Assembly (NCBI RefSeq): GCF_016811235.1
Contig: NZ_JAFBID010000013.1
Span: 1-64,000 of the forward strand
Source of the DNA: Microvirga arabica
GTDB taxonomy: Bacteria; Pseudomonadota; Alphaproteobacteria; Rhizobiales; Beijerinckiaceae
Length of the DNA stretch: 64,000 nucleotides
Reading direction: 5' to 3'
Under the pieces are notes generated by a model. The model saw nothing but the letters and a program-made list of their open reading frames with translations, did not search any database and was not told where the DNA came from. The translations under genes were made by a program, and so were the position numbers. How positions within the stretch are numbered: the stretch's first letter is position 1; each line of letters begins with the position of its first letter. Positions 47,744 through 58,094 of the stretch are shown piece by piece.

Positions 47744-48463
47744 ATGCTGCGTCAACTAACGCTTGCCCTGGCAGTCGCCGGAACCCTGACAAGTACCGCC
47801 TACGCCCACGGAATCTGGACGGCCCAACGCCACGGCGATCTCGCCATCGTCTATGGCCATGGCGCTGGGGACGACGCGTACAAGCCGGAAAAGGTGAAAA
47901 GCGCCATCTCATATCTCGCCTCGGGCGAGAGGCGGGACAGCAAGGTCGTGCATCAGGCCAAGAACGCCCTGGTCGAGCCCGCTCAGGATGCGGTCGCCCT
48001 GACCGTAATCCTCGACAACGGCATCTGGACGAAAGGCCCCGATGGCAAGTCGGTCAACAAGCCGAAGAGCCAGGTGTCAGGCGCTCAGTCGGCGAGCCAT
48101 TCGATCAAGATCAACACGACGATCCTGAAAAGCGGTGCCGTGCTGAAGCCGACCGGGCAGGGGCTTGAGATCGTGGCCCTGGTCGATCCCATGACCCTGA
48201 AGATGGGCGACGATCTTCCCGTTCAGGTCTTCGCGGACGGCAAGCCGCTCGCGGGCGTTCCGCTCTACGTCGATTACGTGAACGACGGGCATGCTCAGAG
48301 CAACAAGACGGATCAGGATGGCAAGGTGACGCTGTTCGTCCGCAACGATGGGCTCAACGTGATCGGCGTGTCGCACGCAAAGAAGACGCCTGACAATGCG
48401 GAGATCGATCAGGTGAGCTACTTCGCGACCCTGTCCTTCACTCTGCCGCACGGCGAGGATTGA
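47744..48463 (+). CDS. DUF4198 family periplasmic protein
   Basis: A 239-residue protein. The signal peptide is cleaved after AYA (residue 21), giving a mature protein that starts with HGIW. The C-terminal VPLYVDYVND and QDGKVTLFVRNDGLNVI are typical of DUF4198, thought to bind nickel/cobalt or other ligands outside the membrane. The start at 47744 follows GAGGCGAGGAGA. Confidence 0.82.
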   Translation: MLRQLTLALAVAGTLTSTAYAHGIWTAQRHGDLAIVYGHGAGDDAYKPEKVKSAISYLASGERRDSKVVHQAKNALVEPAQDAVALTVILDNGIWTKGPDGKSVNKPKSQVSGAQSASHSIKINTTILKSGAVLKPTGQGLEIVALVDPMTLKMGDDLPVQVFADGKPLAGVPLYVDYVNDGHAQSNKTDQDGKVTLFVRNDGLNVIGVSHAKKTPDNAEIDQVSYFATLSFTLPHGED

Positions 48464-48497
48464 TCGCGGTAGAGCCGCACTGTTTCTGAAAAGAGAA

Positions 48498-48532
48498 GGC
48501 TGGCCTCTCCTGTGAGAGGCCAGCCGTTTTTG
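48498..48532. terminator. Strong intrinsic terminator (convergent genes)
   Basis: GGCTGGCCTCTC pairs perfectly with GAGAGGCCAGCC around the loop CTGT and is followed by GTTTTTGTT. It ends the DUF4198 transcript. The symmetry also allows use from the opposite side by the amidohydrolase gene, though its T-tract in that direction is weaker. Confidence 0.85.
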
Positions 48533-49702
48533 TTATCGCGCCGGCATGCCTGTCTCGACAATCTTCGCCCACAGCGAGACGCCATAGGGGCTCGCTTCGT
48601 CGTTGAAGTCGTAGGCCGGGTGATGGACGCCGGCCGTGTCGCCGTTGCCGAGGAAGATGTAGGCGCCCGGACGCTGCTCGAGCATGTAGGAGAAGTCCTC
48701 CGCGCCCATGAGCGGCGGCACGGTGGTGTCGACCGCGTTCTCGCCGGCCACCGCACGGGCGACGCGGGCCATGAACTCGGTCTTGTCGGGGTCGTTCATG
48801 GTCACCGGATAGCCGCGGTCGTAATCGACCTCGGCCTTCGCGCCGAAAGCGGCGCACACGTTCTCCACGATGGCGCGGATCCGGGTCTCGGCAAGGTCGC
48901 GCACCTCCGGCGAGAGGGTGCGCACGGTGCCGAGCAGCATTGCGGTCTGCGGGATCACGTTGAAGGCTTCGCCGGCCTTCACGGTGCAGACGGACACCAC
49001 CACGGATTCGAGTGGGTCGGCGTTGCGCGAGGCAATCGTCTGCAAGGCCGTGATCACCTGTGCGGAGATGACCACCGGGTCGATGCAGTCATGGGGCCGC
49101 GCCGCGTGGCCGCCCTTGCCCTCGATGGTGATGGTAAAGCGGTCGGCGGCCGCCATCATGGCGCCGGCCCGGATGGCGAACTGGCCCACGGGAATGCCCG
49201 GCATGTTGTGCATGCCATAGACCTCCTGCACGCCGAAGCGCTCCATGAGGCCGTCCTTCACCATCTCGTTGCCGCCGCCGCCGCCTTCCTCCGCGGGCTG
49301 GAAGATCACCACGGCAGTGCCGTCGAAATTGCGCGTTTCGGCGAGATATTTCGCGGCGCCGAGCAGCATGGCGGTGTGGCCGTCATGGCCGCAGGCATGC
49401 ATCTTGCCCGGCACCTTGGAGGCGTGCGGCACGTTCGTCGCTTCCTCGATGGGCAGGGCGTCCATGTCGGCCCGGAGGCCGATCACCCGGCCGGAGGTGT
49501 TCGTGCGGCCCTTGATCACGCCGACGACGCCGGTCCGTCCGAGACCCGTGACGACCTCGTCGCAGCCGAAGCTCTTGAGCTTGTCGGCCACGATGCCGGC
49601 GGTGCGGTGAACATCGAACAGGAGTTCCGGATTTTCGTGGAAGTCGCGACGCCAGGCGGTGATTTCATCGGCGAGATCGGCGACGCGGTTGATGATCGGC
49701 AT
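48533..49702 (-). CDS. M20-family amidohydrolase
   Basis: A 389-residue metallopeptidase-like enzyme of the hippurate hydrolase/IAA-amino-acid hydrolase type. It has RADMDALPI, HACGHDGHTAMLLGAA, QPAEEGGGGG with the catalytic glutamate pair, and MGAEDFSYML near the C-terminus. The start at 49702 (MPIINRV) follows CGAGGATC. It hydrolyses N-acyl amino acids or similar amides. Confidence 0.92.
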   Translation of the reverse strand: MPIINRVADLADEITAWRRDFHENPELLFDVHRTAGIVADKLKSFGCDEVVTGLGRTGVVGVIKGRTNTSGRVIGLRADMDALPIEEATNVPHASKVPGKMHACGHDGHTAMLLGAAKYLAETRNFDGTAVVIFQPAEEGGGGGNEMVKDGLMERFGVQEVYGMHNMPGIPVGQFAIRAGAMMAAADRFTITIEGKGGHAARPHDCIDPVVISAQVITALQTIASRNADPLESVVVSVCTVKAGEAFNVIPQTAMLLGTVRTLSPEVRDLAETRIRAIVENVCAAFGAKAEVDYDRGYPVTMNDPDKTEFMARVARAVAGENAVDTTVPPLMGAEDFSYMLEQRPGAYIFLGNGDTAGVHHPAYDFNDEASPYGVSLWAKIVETGMPAR

Positions 49703-49793
49703 GAGGGATCCTCGAGCAGGGAAGCAGGAACCCTCAGCCAAGCAGAGGCAGGGGCCTTCCGTCAACCGTTACGGCATGGTCTGCTGCAGGATG

Positions 49794-51005
49794 TCAGAAC
49801 TTCTTGCGCAGGACGGCCTTGGGCCGGGTGGTGCGGAACTGGCCCCGCTCAATGGCCACGAAAATCAGCACGAGAACCACCAGCGCGGTGAACCACCACA
49901 CCTGCGTCGTGCCGATGCCGAGGCAGCCGAGCGCATAGGCGCAGGCAAAGGCCGCCATGATGCCGGGGGCTACGGTGGCGCGGTGGCTCTGGATTCCCAC
50001 CACGGCCCGGTAGAGCAGCAGGCTTGCCGCCACGGCCCCTACGAGGCCGAGCTCGTACCAGATCTCGAACAGCAGGGTGGAGGGGGCGTTGCGGGGAACC
50101 AGACCGAAATACCGGCCGCGCAGGGCGGTTTCCAGCCCATGCCCCGTGAGCAGCCGCAGGGGCTCGCTGAGGATGATCTGGCGCCAGGCTTCAAGACTCG
50201 CGGTGACCGGAGCCCTCGCACCGAGCAGGGCTGCAGACAGCGGCTTCAGGAGAAAGGGCAGGAGCGGGGCCAGCAGCAGGAGGCCCGCCATGACCATTCC
50301 AACCAGGCGCGGCCCGAGCCGGGGGCTGGCCGCTGTCAGCACGAACACGACGGCGCCGGCGGCAAGGCCGTAGAGGGGCAGCCCCTCCCGGGTGAGAAGG
50401 GCCGCAACCGCCACGGCGAGCGCCAGGGCGACGGCCTCCAGGTTCCTGCCACGGGAATGGAGCCAGGCGAGCGCCGGCCAGACCAGCAGGGCCAGCATGA
50501 GCATGCCGCGCTCGAGGCTCAGGCCCTCCGGGTCGAAACGGCTGCCGCCTTGGATCGCCAGGAGGATGCCGATCACGGCGGCCAGACCCACGCCCACGGG
50601 CAGGAGGTAGAGATTGGCCGCACGCATCCGCTCCGGCACGGCCAGATAGCCGCCGAGCCCCATGAGAATCATGCCCGCGATGTTGAACAGGCGCTCCGAC
50701 GCCTCGGGCAGGAACGGGGTCCAGACCAGGGACAGCCCGGCCCAGAACAGCAGGACCAGTCCGGCAATCCCGCCCGTGGAGGTCGCGAGCGCCAGCATCT
50801 TCTCCCGGGCATGCCTGGCGCTGCCGTCCAGCACGGAAGCCAGAACGAGGAGAATCACCGCGAGCGGCGCCATCACCACGAGGGCGCGCCGCGTGAACAG
50901 GGCCGCCAGGGGAACGGCGAAGAACAGGGTCGCGAAACCGAGGCGCCGCAGCATGGCGGCGGCATCGGCGGAAGGATTGGCCGTCTGGGAAACGGGGCGG
51001 ACCAT
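49794..51005 (-). CDS. O-antigen ligase-like membrane protein
   Basis: A 403-residue membrane protein with about 11-12 spans and the Wzy_C/O-antigen ligase type motif LTGHGLETALRG near residue 300. It ends in a basic KAVLRKKF tail. Such proteins polymerise or transfer cell-surface glycans. No other polysaccharide genes are adjacent. The start at 51005 (MVRPVSQ) is chosen; a longer reading lacks support. Confidence 0.78.
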   Translation of the reverse strand: MVRPVSQTANPSADAAAMLRRLGFATLFFAVPLAALFTRRALVVMAPLAVILLVLASVLDGSARHAREKMLALATSTGGIAGLVLLFWAGLSLVWTPFLPEASERLFNIAGMILMGLGGYLAVPERMRAANLYLLPVGVGLAAVIGILLAIQGGSRFDPEGLSLERGMLMLALLVWPALAWLHSRGRNLEAVALALAVAVAALLTREGLPLYGLAAGAVVFVLTAASPRLGPRLVGMVMAGLLLLAPLLPFLLKPLSAALLGARAPVTASLEAWRQIILSEPLRLLTGHGLETALRGRYFGLVPRNAPSTLLFEIWYELGLVGAVAASLLLYRAVVGIQSHRATVAPGIMAAFACAYALGCLGIGTTQVWWFTALVVLVLIFVAIERGQFRTTRPKAVLRKKF

Positions 51006-51130
51006 GCGGTGGGCTATCGACCTTGGGACATTCAGGGACCGGGAGCCTAATGGACGAAAGGGCCAAAAGCTGTAGGTGTCATGCAACACATCCTGTTCCT
51101 GTGTGTCCCCTCCGGGAGAGCACGACCCTC

Positions 51131-52264
51131 ATGGCATCGAGCGACAAGAAAGCCGGCAAGCGCCTCCTCCTGGTGGGCGGCGGGCACGCTCATGTTCTGG
51201 TGCTCGAAACCTTTGCCCGAAAGCCTGAGCCCGGCCTGACCATCACCCTGGTCAGCAAGGATTGCCTGACCCCCTATTCAGGCATGCTGCCGGGGCATCT
51301 GGCTGGAGCCTACACAAGAGACGAGATCCATATCGACCTGGAGCGCCTCGCCCGAGCGGCCCGCGCTGGATTGATTCTCGATGAGGCTGTCGGGTTCGAC
51401 AGGGCGGGCCGGCGCGTGCGGCTGAAGGGCGGCGGGGAACTGACTTACGACATCGTCTCGGTCGATATCGGCATCACGCCGGACCTGTCGGGGATCGCCG
51501 GAGCGGAGGAGCATGCACTCGCGGTCAAACCCATCGGCAGCCTGCTGGACAAATGGGACAGTCTCGTAGACAGCGCTCTCGCGCCGAACGGCCCGCGCCG
51601 CGTCGCCATCGTTGGAGGTGGGGCAGCGGGAATCTGTCTCGCCTTTGCGGTTGCCGCCTTTTTCAGGAATCGATTGAGCGATGCGATCAAGGTCTCGCTG
51701 ATCGGTGCATCCAACGCGCCGGGCATCAATGCCGGCATGCAAAGACGCATCGCACGGGCGCTCAAGCGCCGCGGAATTGCGGTGCATGCCGATGATCCAG
51801 CCTTGCGCATCGATCAGAACGGCGTGACTCTCGCGAGCGGCCGGTTCGTGCCGGCCGATGCCGTGCTGGTCTCGACCCATGCGGCGCCCCCGCCGGTGCT
51901 CGCCACAGCAGACTGGGCCAAGGACGAGAGCGGCTTCCTGGCCATCGGTCCCACGCTTCAGATCCTGAACGATAAGGCTGCTTTCGCCGCCGGCGACTGC
52001 GCAATCATGGTGGCGCATCCGCGCCCCAAAGCCGGCGTCTTCGCCGTGCGGCAGGGGCCGGTGCTGGCGCGCAACCTGAGACGGGTTGTGCGCGGCGAGG
52101 CTCTCGAAACCACCATCCCGCAGCGCGATCACCTGCTGCTGATCGCAACGGGCGACGGCCGCGCCATCGGCGGTCGCGGCCGGTTGCTCGCCTTCGGGGG
52201 CCGCCTCGCGTGGCGGCTGAAGGATTTCATCGACCGGCGCTTCATGCGCCGGTTCGAGCTTTAG
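51131..52264 (+). CDS. Pyridine nucleotide-disulfide oxidoreductase-like protein (SelD N-terminal type)
   Basis: A 377-residue FAD/NAD(P)-binding protein. [15 protein letters not shown] near the N-terminus, SGMLPGHLAGAY, and a second Rossmann motif VAIVGGGAAGICLAF at about 158-172 match the family that is fused in front of SelD in some bacteria. Here it stands alone and no selD is in the window. The substrate is unknown. Confidence 0.82.
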   Translation: MASSDKKAGKRLLLVGGGHAHVLVLETFARKPEPGLTITLVSKDCLTPYSGMLPGHLAGAYTRDEIHIDLERLARAARAGLILDEAVGFDRAGRRVRLKGGGELTYDIVSVDIGITPDLSGIAGAEEHALAVKPIGSLLDKWDSLVDSALAPNGPRRVAIVGGGAAGICLAFAVAAFFRNRLSDAIKVSLIGASNAPGINAGMQRRIARALKRRGIAVHADDPALRIDQNGVTLASGRFVPADAVLVSTHAAPPPVLATADWAKDESGFLAIGPTLQILNDKAAFAAGDCAIMVAHPRPKAGVFAVRQGPVLARNLRRVVRGEALETTIPQRDHLLLIATGDGRAIGGRGRLLAFGGRLAWRLKDFIDRRFMRRFEL

Positions 52265-53151
52265 CTCTTCTGCCCGCGCAGGAAGTTGACTATGCCAGAA
52301 AAGTCGTCGCCGTCATGGCCCGCATTGGCGAAGAGCGCGTACAATTGCGCCGCTTCGGCACCCAGCGGCGTCGAAGCGCCGGAGGCGAGCGCCGCTTCTT
52401 GCGCGAGCTTGAGATCCTTCAGCATCAGGGCGGCGGCAAATCCCGGCTTGTAGTCGTTGTTCGCCGGCGAGGTCGGCACCGGGCCCGGCACCGGGCAATA
52501 GGTGGTAAGCGACCAGCACTGGCCTGAGGATGTGGAGGCGACGTCGAACAGCGCCTGATGCGACAGCCCGAGTTTCTCCGCCAGCACGAAGGCTTCCGAC
52601 ACGCCGATCATTGAGATGCCGAGAATCATGTTGTTGCAGATCTTCGCCGCCTGACCGGCGCCCGCTTCGCCGCAATGGACCACCTTCTTGCCCATCCTGG
52701 ACAGGATCGGCTCGGCGCGGTCGAACGCCACTTTCGCCCCGCCTGCCATGAAGGTGAGCGTGGCGCCCTTCGCGCCGCCGACGCCGCCGGATACCGGCGC
52801 GTCGAGGCTCGTGAGGTTGCGGTTCTGCTCGCTGGCCAACCCATGCGCCTTGCGGGCGCTTTCGACATCGATGGTGGAGCAGTCGATCAGCAGCGTGCCG
52901 TCCTTCACCGCAGGCAGGATTTCGGTCCAGACCGAGAACACGTGCTTGCCGGCAGGCAGCATGGTGACGACGATCTCCGCATCCCGCACGGCCTCGACCG
53001 TCGAGGACGCAACGGTCACGCCGTCGTTCTTCGCCTGATCGCAGGAGGCGGGCGACAGGTCGAAGCCGGTGACGCTATGCCCCGCCTTGACGAGATTGGC
53101 CGCCATGGGTCCGCCCATGTTGCCGAGGCCGATGAACGCGATGCTAGTCAT
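52261..53151 (-). CDS. mmsB: 3-hydroxyisobutyrate dehydrogenase MmsB
   Basis: A 296-residue beta-hydroxyacid dehydrogenase. It has GLGNMGGPMAANL at the N-terminus, the substrate loop DAPVSGGVGGA and the catalytic lysine in GQAAKICNN. It oxidises 3-hydroxyisobutyrate to methylmalonate semialdehyde in valine breakdown, which MmsA then uses. GGGAGGAAC precedes the ATG at 53151. It overlaps the small membrane protein upstream as ATGA. Confidence 0.93.
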   Translation of the reverse strand: MTSIAFIGLGNMGGPMAANLVKAGHSVTGFDLSPASCDQAKNDGVTVASSTVEAVRDAEIVVTMLPAGKHVFSVWTEILPAVKDGTLLIDCSTIDVESARKAHGLASEQNRNLTSLDAPVSGGVGGAKGATLTFMAGGAKVAFDRAEPILSRMGKKVVHCGEAGAGQAAKICNNMILGISMIGVSEAFVLAEKLGLSHQALFDVASTSSGQCWSLTTYCPVPGPVPTSPANNDYKPGFAAALMLKDLKLAQEAALASGASTPLGAEAAQLYALFANAGHDGDDFSGIVNFLRGQKS

Positions 53152-53582
53152 GATGTTCCTCCCGTGTTGTCGTGTGATGATTGGCGGAGCAGCCACAGCG
53201 CGCTTGCCGCCATGACGAAGCCGCTGCCCGCGTGCAGCAGAAGATGTTTTGGGCTCTCGAAACCCTGTTCCAGCAAGACGAGAATCACGTCACCCGCCGG
53301 GATCAGAACCGTCAGCCCGAGCACGGTGCCCACCGCGCGGCGTGTCGACAGGCGCGACAGCGCGGCGAGATAGCCTCCAAACGCAAGGTCGCGCAGGCCG
53401 ATGGCCGAGACATAGGACAGCCCCGGCCCTTCGGGCGCCGGGATTCCGAACACGGCAGCGCCGACGCGCGGGGCGAAGACGAACAGCAGCCCGAGGAGAA
53501 CGAAAACAGCGGACAGGGCGAGCACGAGCCAGGTGCTGGGTGCGGAGAGGGGCAGTCCCGATCCTTCGCTCCGCCTCGTCAT
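53148..53582 (-). CDS. DUF4267-like small membrane protein
   Basis: A 144-residue protein with four hydrophobic spans and the segment AIGLRDLAFGGYLAAL typical of DUF4267. Its ATG overlaps the stop of the preceding gene and its stop overlaps the mmsB start, so the three are translated in a chain. The function is unknown. Confidence 0.72.
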   Translation of the reverse strand: MTRRSEGSGLPLSAPSTWLVLALSAVFVLLGLLFVFAPRVGAAVFGIPAPEGPGLSYVSAIGLRDLAFGGYLAALSRLSTRRAVGTVLGLTVLIPAGDVILVLLEQGFESPKHLLLHAGSGFVMAASALWLLRQSSHDNTGGTS

Positions 53583-53959
53583 GCGCGCCGCGCCACCCAT
53601 AGGGCTCCCGCGAGCGAGAAGCCGTAGAACCACAGCATTAGGGATCCGAAGACCTTGTCGAGGGCAGGATCGAGCCGCGGAAAGAACACGGCGAAATGCG
53701 AGCCGACGGCGGCCATGATCAGCATGCCGGGAACAGCAGTGAGACCCATGGCCGGCACGGCGGCCTTTCGTGGCACCTGCAGGATGCGGGCGATCATCAG
53801 ACCAAGCCCCAGACCGAGCGCGGCACCAGCCGTGAAGTTAAGCTGGAACGGCCGCCGCCCGTCGAGAAAGAACCACGGGCCTGCAAAGTGGAACAGCGCG
53901 AAGATCGCAGCAGTGATGCCGAAGCCGAGGATGAGGGATCTAAGAGCGACACTTGTCAT
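53579..53959 (-). CDS. Small four-helix membrane protein (possibly DUF5367-like)
   Basis: A 126-residue protein of four hydrophobic segments with short loops. FHFAGPWFFLDGRRPFQLNF follows the first span. It opens the coupled trio with the DUF4267-like gene and mmsB. The DUF5367 assignment is a guess from size and topology. Confidence 0.65.
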   Translation of the reverse strand: MTSVALRSLILGFGITAAIFALFHFAGPWFFLDGRRPFQLNFTAGAALGLGLGLMIARILQVPRKAAVPAMGLTAVPGMLIMAAVGSHFAVFFPRLDPALDKVFGSLMLWFYGFSLAGALWVARRA

Positions 53960-53966
53960 GCTCCAA

Positions 53967-54071
53967 CCTCATCCTGAGGAGCAGACGCAGTCTGCGTCTC
54001 GAAGGAGCCTCCAGAGAGCACTGAAGACGCCCTGATCCTTAGAGACGGCCTGCGGCCTCCTCAGGATGAGG
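53967..54071. repeat. CCTCATCCTGAGG-ended palindromic repeat
   Basis: A 105-base element bounded by CCTCATCCTGAGG and CCTCAGGATGAGG, with an inner AGACGCAGTCTGCGTCTC hairpin and a GGCCTGCGGCC hairpin. It differs in sequence from the GTCATYCC family. It lies between the dehydrogenase at 54100 and the small membrane gene. Similar palindromes are common in rhizobial genomes. Confidence 0.75.
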
Positions 54072-54099
54072 GCTGGGGAAGAGAGCACGTCTCTCACCA

Positions 54100-55251
54100 T
54101 CACCGATTCCCGCGCCCCACCAGATCGCGCGCCACGATCAGGCGCATGATCTCGTTAGTGCCTTCCAGGATCTGGTGCACGCGCAGATCGCGCACGATCT
54201 TCTCCACGCCGTAATCGGCGAGATAGCCATAGCCGCCATGGAGCTGCAGGGCGTCGTTCGCCACCTGGAAGCCCACATCGGTGGCCATGCGCTTGGCCAT
54301 GGCGCAGAGCTTCGTGGCGTCGAGCGCTTTGGCATCGAGCGCTGAGGCCGCGCGCCACAGGAAGGTGCGCGCGCATTCGAGTTCGGTCGCCATGTCGGCG
54401 AGCTTGAACTGCAGCGCCTGGAAGTCCGCGATGCGCTTGCCGAAGGCCTTGCGGTCGCCCGTATAGGCGAGCGCCTTGTCGAGAGCGGCCTGCGCACCGC
54501 CGAGCGAACAGGCGCCGATATTGATGCGCCCGCCGTCAAGGCCAGACATGGCGATCTTGAAGCCCTGGCCCTCGTCCGAGAGCCGGTTGGCCACGGGCAC
54601 GCGTACGTCCTCGAAGATCACGGCGGCGGTGGGCTGCGCGTTCCAGCCCATCTTCTTCTCCTGAGCCCCGAAGGACACGCCCGGCATATCCTTGTCGATC
54701 ACCAGGGTCGAGATTCCGGAGGCGCCTTCCTCGCCGGTGCGCACCATGGTCACGTAGATGTCCGAGGTGCCGGCGCCCGAGATGAACTGCTTGACGCCGT
54801 TGACGATGTAATGGTCGCCGTCGCGCACCGCCCTGGTCTTGAGCGCCGCCGCGTCGGAACCGGAGCCCGGCTCCGTTAGGCAGTAGCTCGCGATCAGCTC
54901 CATGGTGGCGAGGCGTGGGATGTAGCGCTGGCGCTGCTCCTCATTGCCATAGCGGTCGATCATCCAGGCGGCCATGTTGTGGATCGACAGATAGGCCGAC
55001 ACCGCCGGGCATCCGGTGGCGAGCGCCTCGAAGATCAGCGCCGCGTCGAGCCGCGTCATGCCGGATCCGCCGACATCGTCGCGGGTGTAGATCGCCGCCA
55101 TGCCGAGGGAGGCGGCCTCCCGCATCACGTCCACGGGAAAATGCTTCTTCTCATCCCATTCGAGGGCATGGGGCGCGAGGTTGTCCGCCGCGAAGGCCAG
55201 CGCCATGTCGCGGACGGCGATTTGATCGTCGGTGAGGGAAAACTGGGTCAT
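54100..55251 (-). CDS. Acyl-CoA dehydrogenase, isobutyryl-CoA dehydrogenase-like
   Basis: A 383-residue acyl-CoA dehydrogenase. It has CLTEPGSGSDAAALKTRA and QLHGGYGYLADYG, and the C-terminal ILEGTNEIMRLIV holds the conserved glutamate position. The gene set with mmsA and mmsB indicates isobutyryl-CoA to methacrylyl-CoA oxidation in valine catabolism. The hydratase and hydrolase for the next two steps are not in the window. Confidence 0.9.
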   Translation of the reverse strand: MTQFSLTDDQIAVRDMALAFAADNLAPHALEWDEKKHFPVDVMREAASLGMAAIYTRDDVGGSGMTRLDAALIFEALATGCPAVSAYLSIHNMAAWMIDRYGNEEQRQRYIPRLATMELIASYCLTEPGSGSDAAALKTRAVRDGDHYIVNGVKQFISGAGTSDIYVTMVRTGEEGASGISTLVIDKDMPGVSFGAQEKKMGWNAQPTAAVIFEDVRVPVANRLSDEGQGFKIAMSGLDGGRINIGACSLGGAQAALDKALAYTGDRKAFGKRIADFQALQFKLADMATELECARTFLWRAASALDAKALDATKLCAMAKRMATDVGFQVANDALQLHGGYGYLADYGVEKIVRDLRVHQILEGTNEIMRLIVARDLVGRGNR

Positions 55252-55304
55252 GGTCCTAAATCGTCACGGCAGAGGCGGTTGTGCACCCCGACTTTGGATC
55301 TAGA

Positions 55305-55349
55305 GCATCTTTCGGCGAAATGGTCTCAGGTGCCGTTGGAAAAAGATGC
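55305..55349. repeat. GCATCTTT inverted repeat
   Basis: GCATCTTT (55305-55312) and AAAGATGC (55342-55349) bracket 29 bases in the gap between mmsA and the dehydrogenase gene. This pattern is like the third, short palindromic family near 63124. It could also act as a weak terminator. Confidence 0.4.
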
Positions 55350-55359
55350 GACTCTGAAA

Positions 55360-55387
55360 ACAAAAAGGCCGGGGTGAACCCCCGGCC
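55360..55387 (-). terminator. Intrinsic terminator after mmsA
   Basis: On the minus strand GGCCGGGG pairs with CCCCGGCC around GTTCA and is followed by TTTTTGTTTT. It sits 14 bases past the mmsA stop, so mmsA is probably transcribed separately from the downstream dehydrogenase. Confidence 0.85.
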
Positions 55388-55401
55388 ATGACTGTGTTGT
55401 T

Positions 55402-56898
<1,497 letters not shown>

Positions 56899-57016
56899 GG
56901 CGTCTCTCCTCCTGAAGGGATGTTTTTCGTAAGACCTCTTCTATCATTGTTGAAATCGCACGACTATGGGTGAAGCTGAGGCACCGTTGTGCGAAAACGC
57001 CCATATGAAGGGGTTC

Positions 57017-57907
57017 ATGAGCGCATTCGATTGGGACGATCTCCGCTTCTTCCTGGCCGTCGCCCGCGCCGGCCGGCTCACCGCTGCCGCCCGGCAGCTG
57101 GAGGCGGACCACACCACCGTGTCGCGCCGGATCTCGGCCCTCGAAGCGTCGCTGAAGGCCAAGCTCTTCGAGCGCAGCCCTCAAGGGTACACCCTCACCG
57201 AGCCGGGGGAGCGGCTGCTCCGGCACGCGGAGGCCATGGAGACTCAGGCGCTGTCCGTGGCGAGCGAACTGGGAGGCGCGGATCTCGCCCTGTCCGGCAC
57301 CGTCCGCATCGGCGCGCCGGACGGGATCGGCACCTACTTTTTGGCGCCGGAACTCGGGGCCTTGGCCGAGCGACATCCGGGGCTCACCCTCCAGCTTGTT
57401 GCCCTGCCGCGCACCTTCTCGCTCTCCAAGCGTGAGGCTGACATTGCGGTTACGCTGGAGCAGCCCACAGAAGGGCGACTCGTGTCGCGCAAGCTCACGG
57501 ATTATCGGCTCAGGCTCTACGCATCGAAGGATTATCTCAAGCGCCACGGGCCAATTGCGGACCTTTCGGACCTCTCGGGCAAAACCCTGGTGACCTATGT
57601 GGCGGACCTGCTCTACAGCCCGGTGCTCGACTATTTTTCAGGTCTCGAGAAATACACCGCCCGCCGCTTCGAATGCGCCAGCGTGGTGGCGCAGGCCGAG
57701 GCCGTTCGGGCCGGAATTGGCATCGGCATCCTGCACGATTACGCGGTGCGGCAGTTCCCGGAGCTCGAGGTGGTGCTGCCGGAAATATCGTATCTCCGCA
57801 CCTACTGGCTCGTGACCCACGCGGATGTGCGGTCCTTACGCCGTGTGGAGGAGGTTTATTCCTTCATTCTGAGCCGCGTGAGAGCGAACCGGGGGCTGTT
57901 CGTGTGA
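57017..57907 (+). CDS. LysR-family regulator, probable mms regulator
   Basis: A 296-residue LysR protein. The N-terminal HTH is LTAAARQLEADHTTVSRRI and the substrate-binding domain follows. The start at 57017 is chosen because GAAGGGG precedes it; an ATG at 57005 is possible. It is divergent from mmsA with a 118-base gap, the usual LysR arrangement, so it probably controls valine catabolism genes. Confidence 0.9.
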   Translation: MSAFDWDDLRFFLAVARAGRLTAAARQLEADHTTVSRRISALEASLKAKLFERSPQGYTLTEPGERLLRHAEAMETQALSVASELGGADLALSGTVRIGAPDGIGTYFLAPELGALAERHPGLTLQLVALPRTFSLSKREADIAVTLEQPTEGRLVSRKLTDYRLRLYASKDYLKRHGPIADLSDLSGKTLVTYVADLLYSPVLDYFSGLEKYTARRFECASVVAQAEAVRAGIGIGILHDYAVRQFPELEVVLPEISYLRTYWLVTHADVRSLRRVEEVYSFILSRVRANRGLFV

Positions 57908-57916
57908 CCCCTCCGT

Positions 57917-58016
57917 GTCATCCCCGGCGGTCCGCAGGACCGGGAAGGGGATCCACCCACAGACGCTGAGCTAATGGATTCCCTTCCTCTCCGCTTTCGC
58001 TCCGACCGGGAATGAC
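57917..58016. repeat. GTCATYCC-ended repeat, copy 5
   Basis: A 100-base element from GTCATCCCCGGCGG to CCGGGAATGAC. GGAAGGGGATCC and GGATTCCCTTCC form the inner arms. It belongs to the short variant, like 3848-3946 and 63215-63319. It lies between the LysR and transaldolase genes. Confidence 0.75.
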
Positions 58017-58094
58017 AGCGCGGATGATCCTTTGCCCTTCACGAAGCCCCCTGAACCCACTAAGTCAAATCCAAACAAACCCACGGAGATCCCG

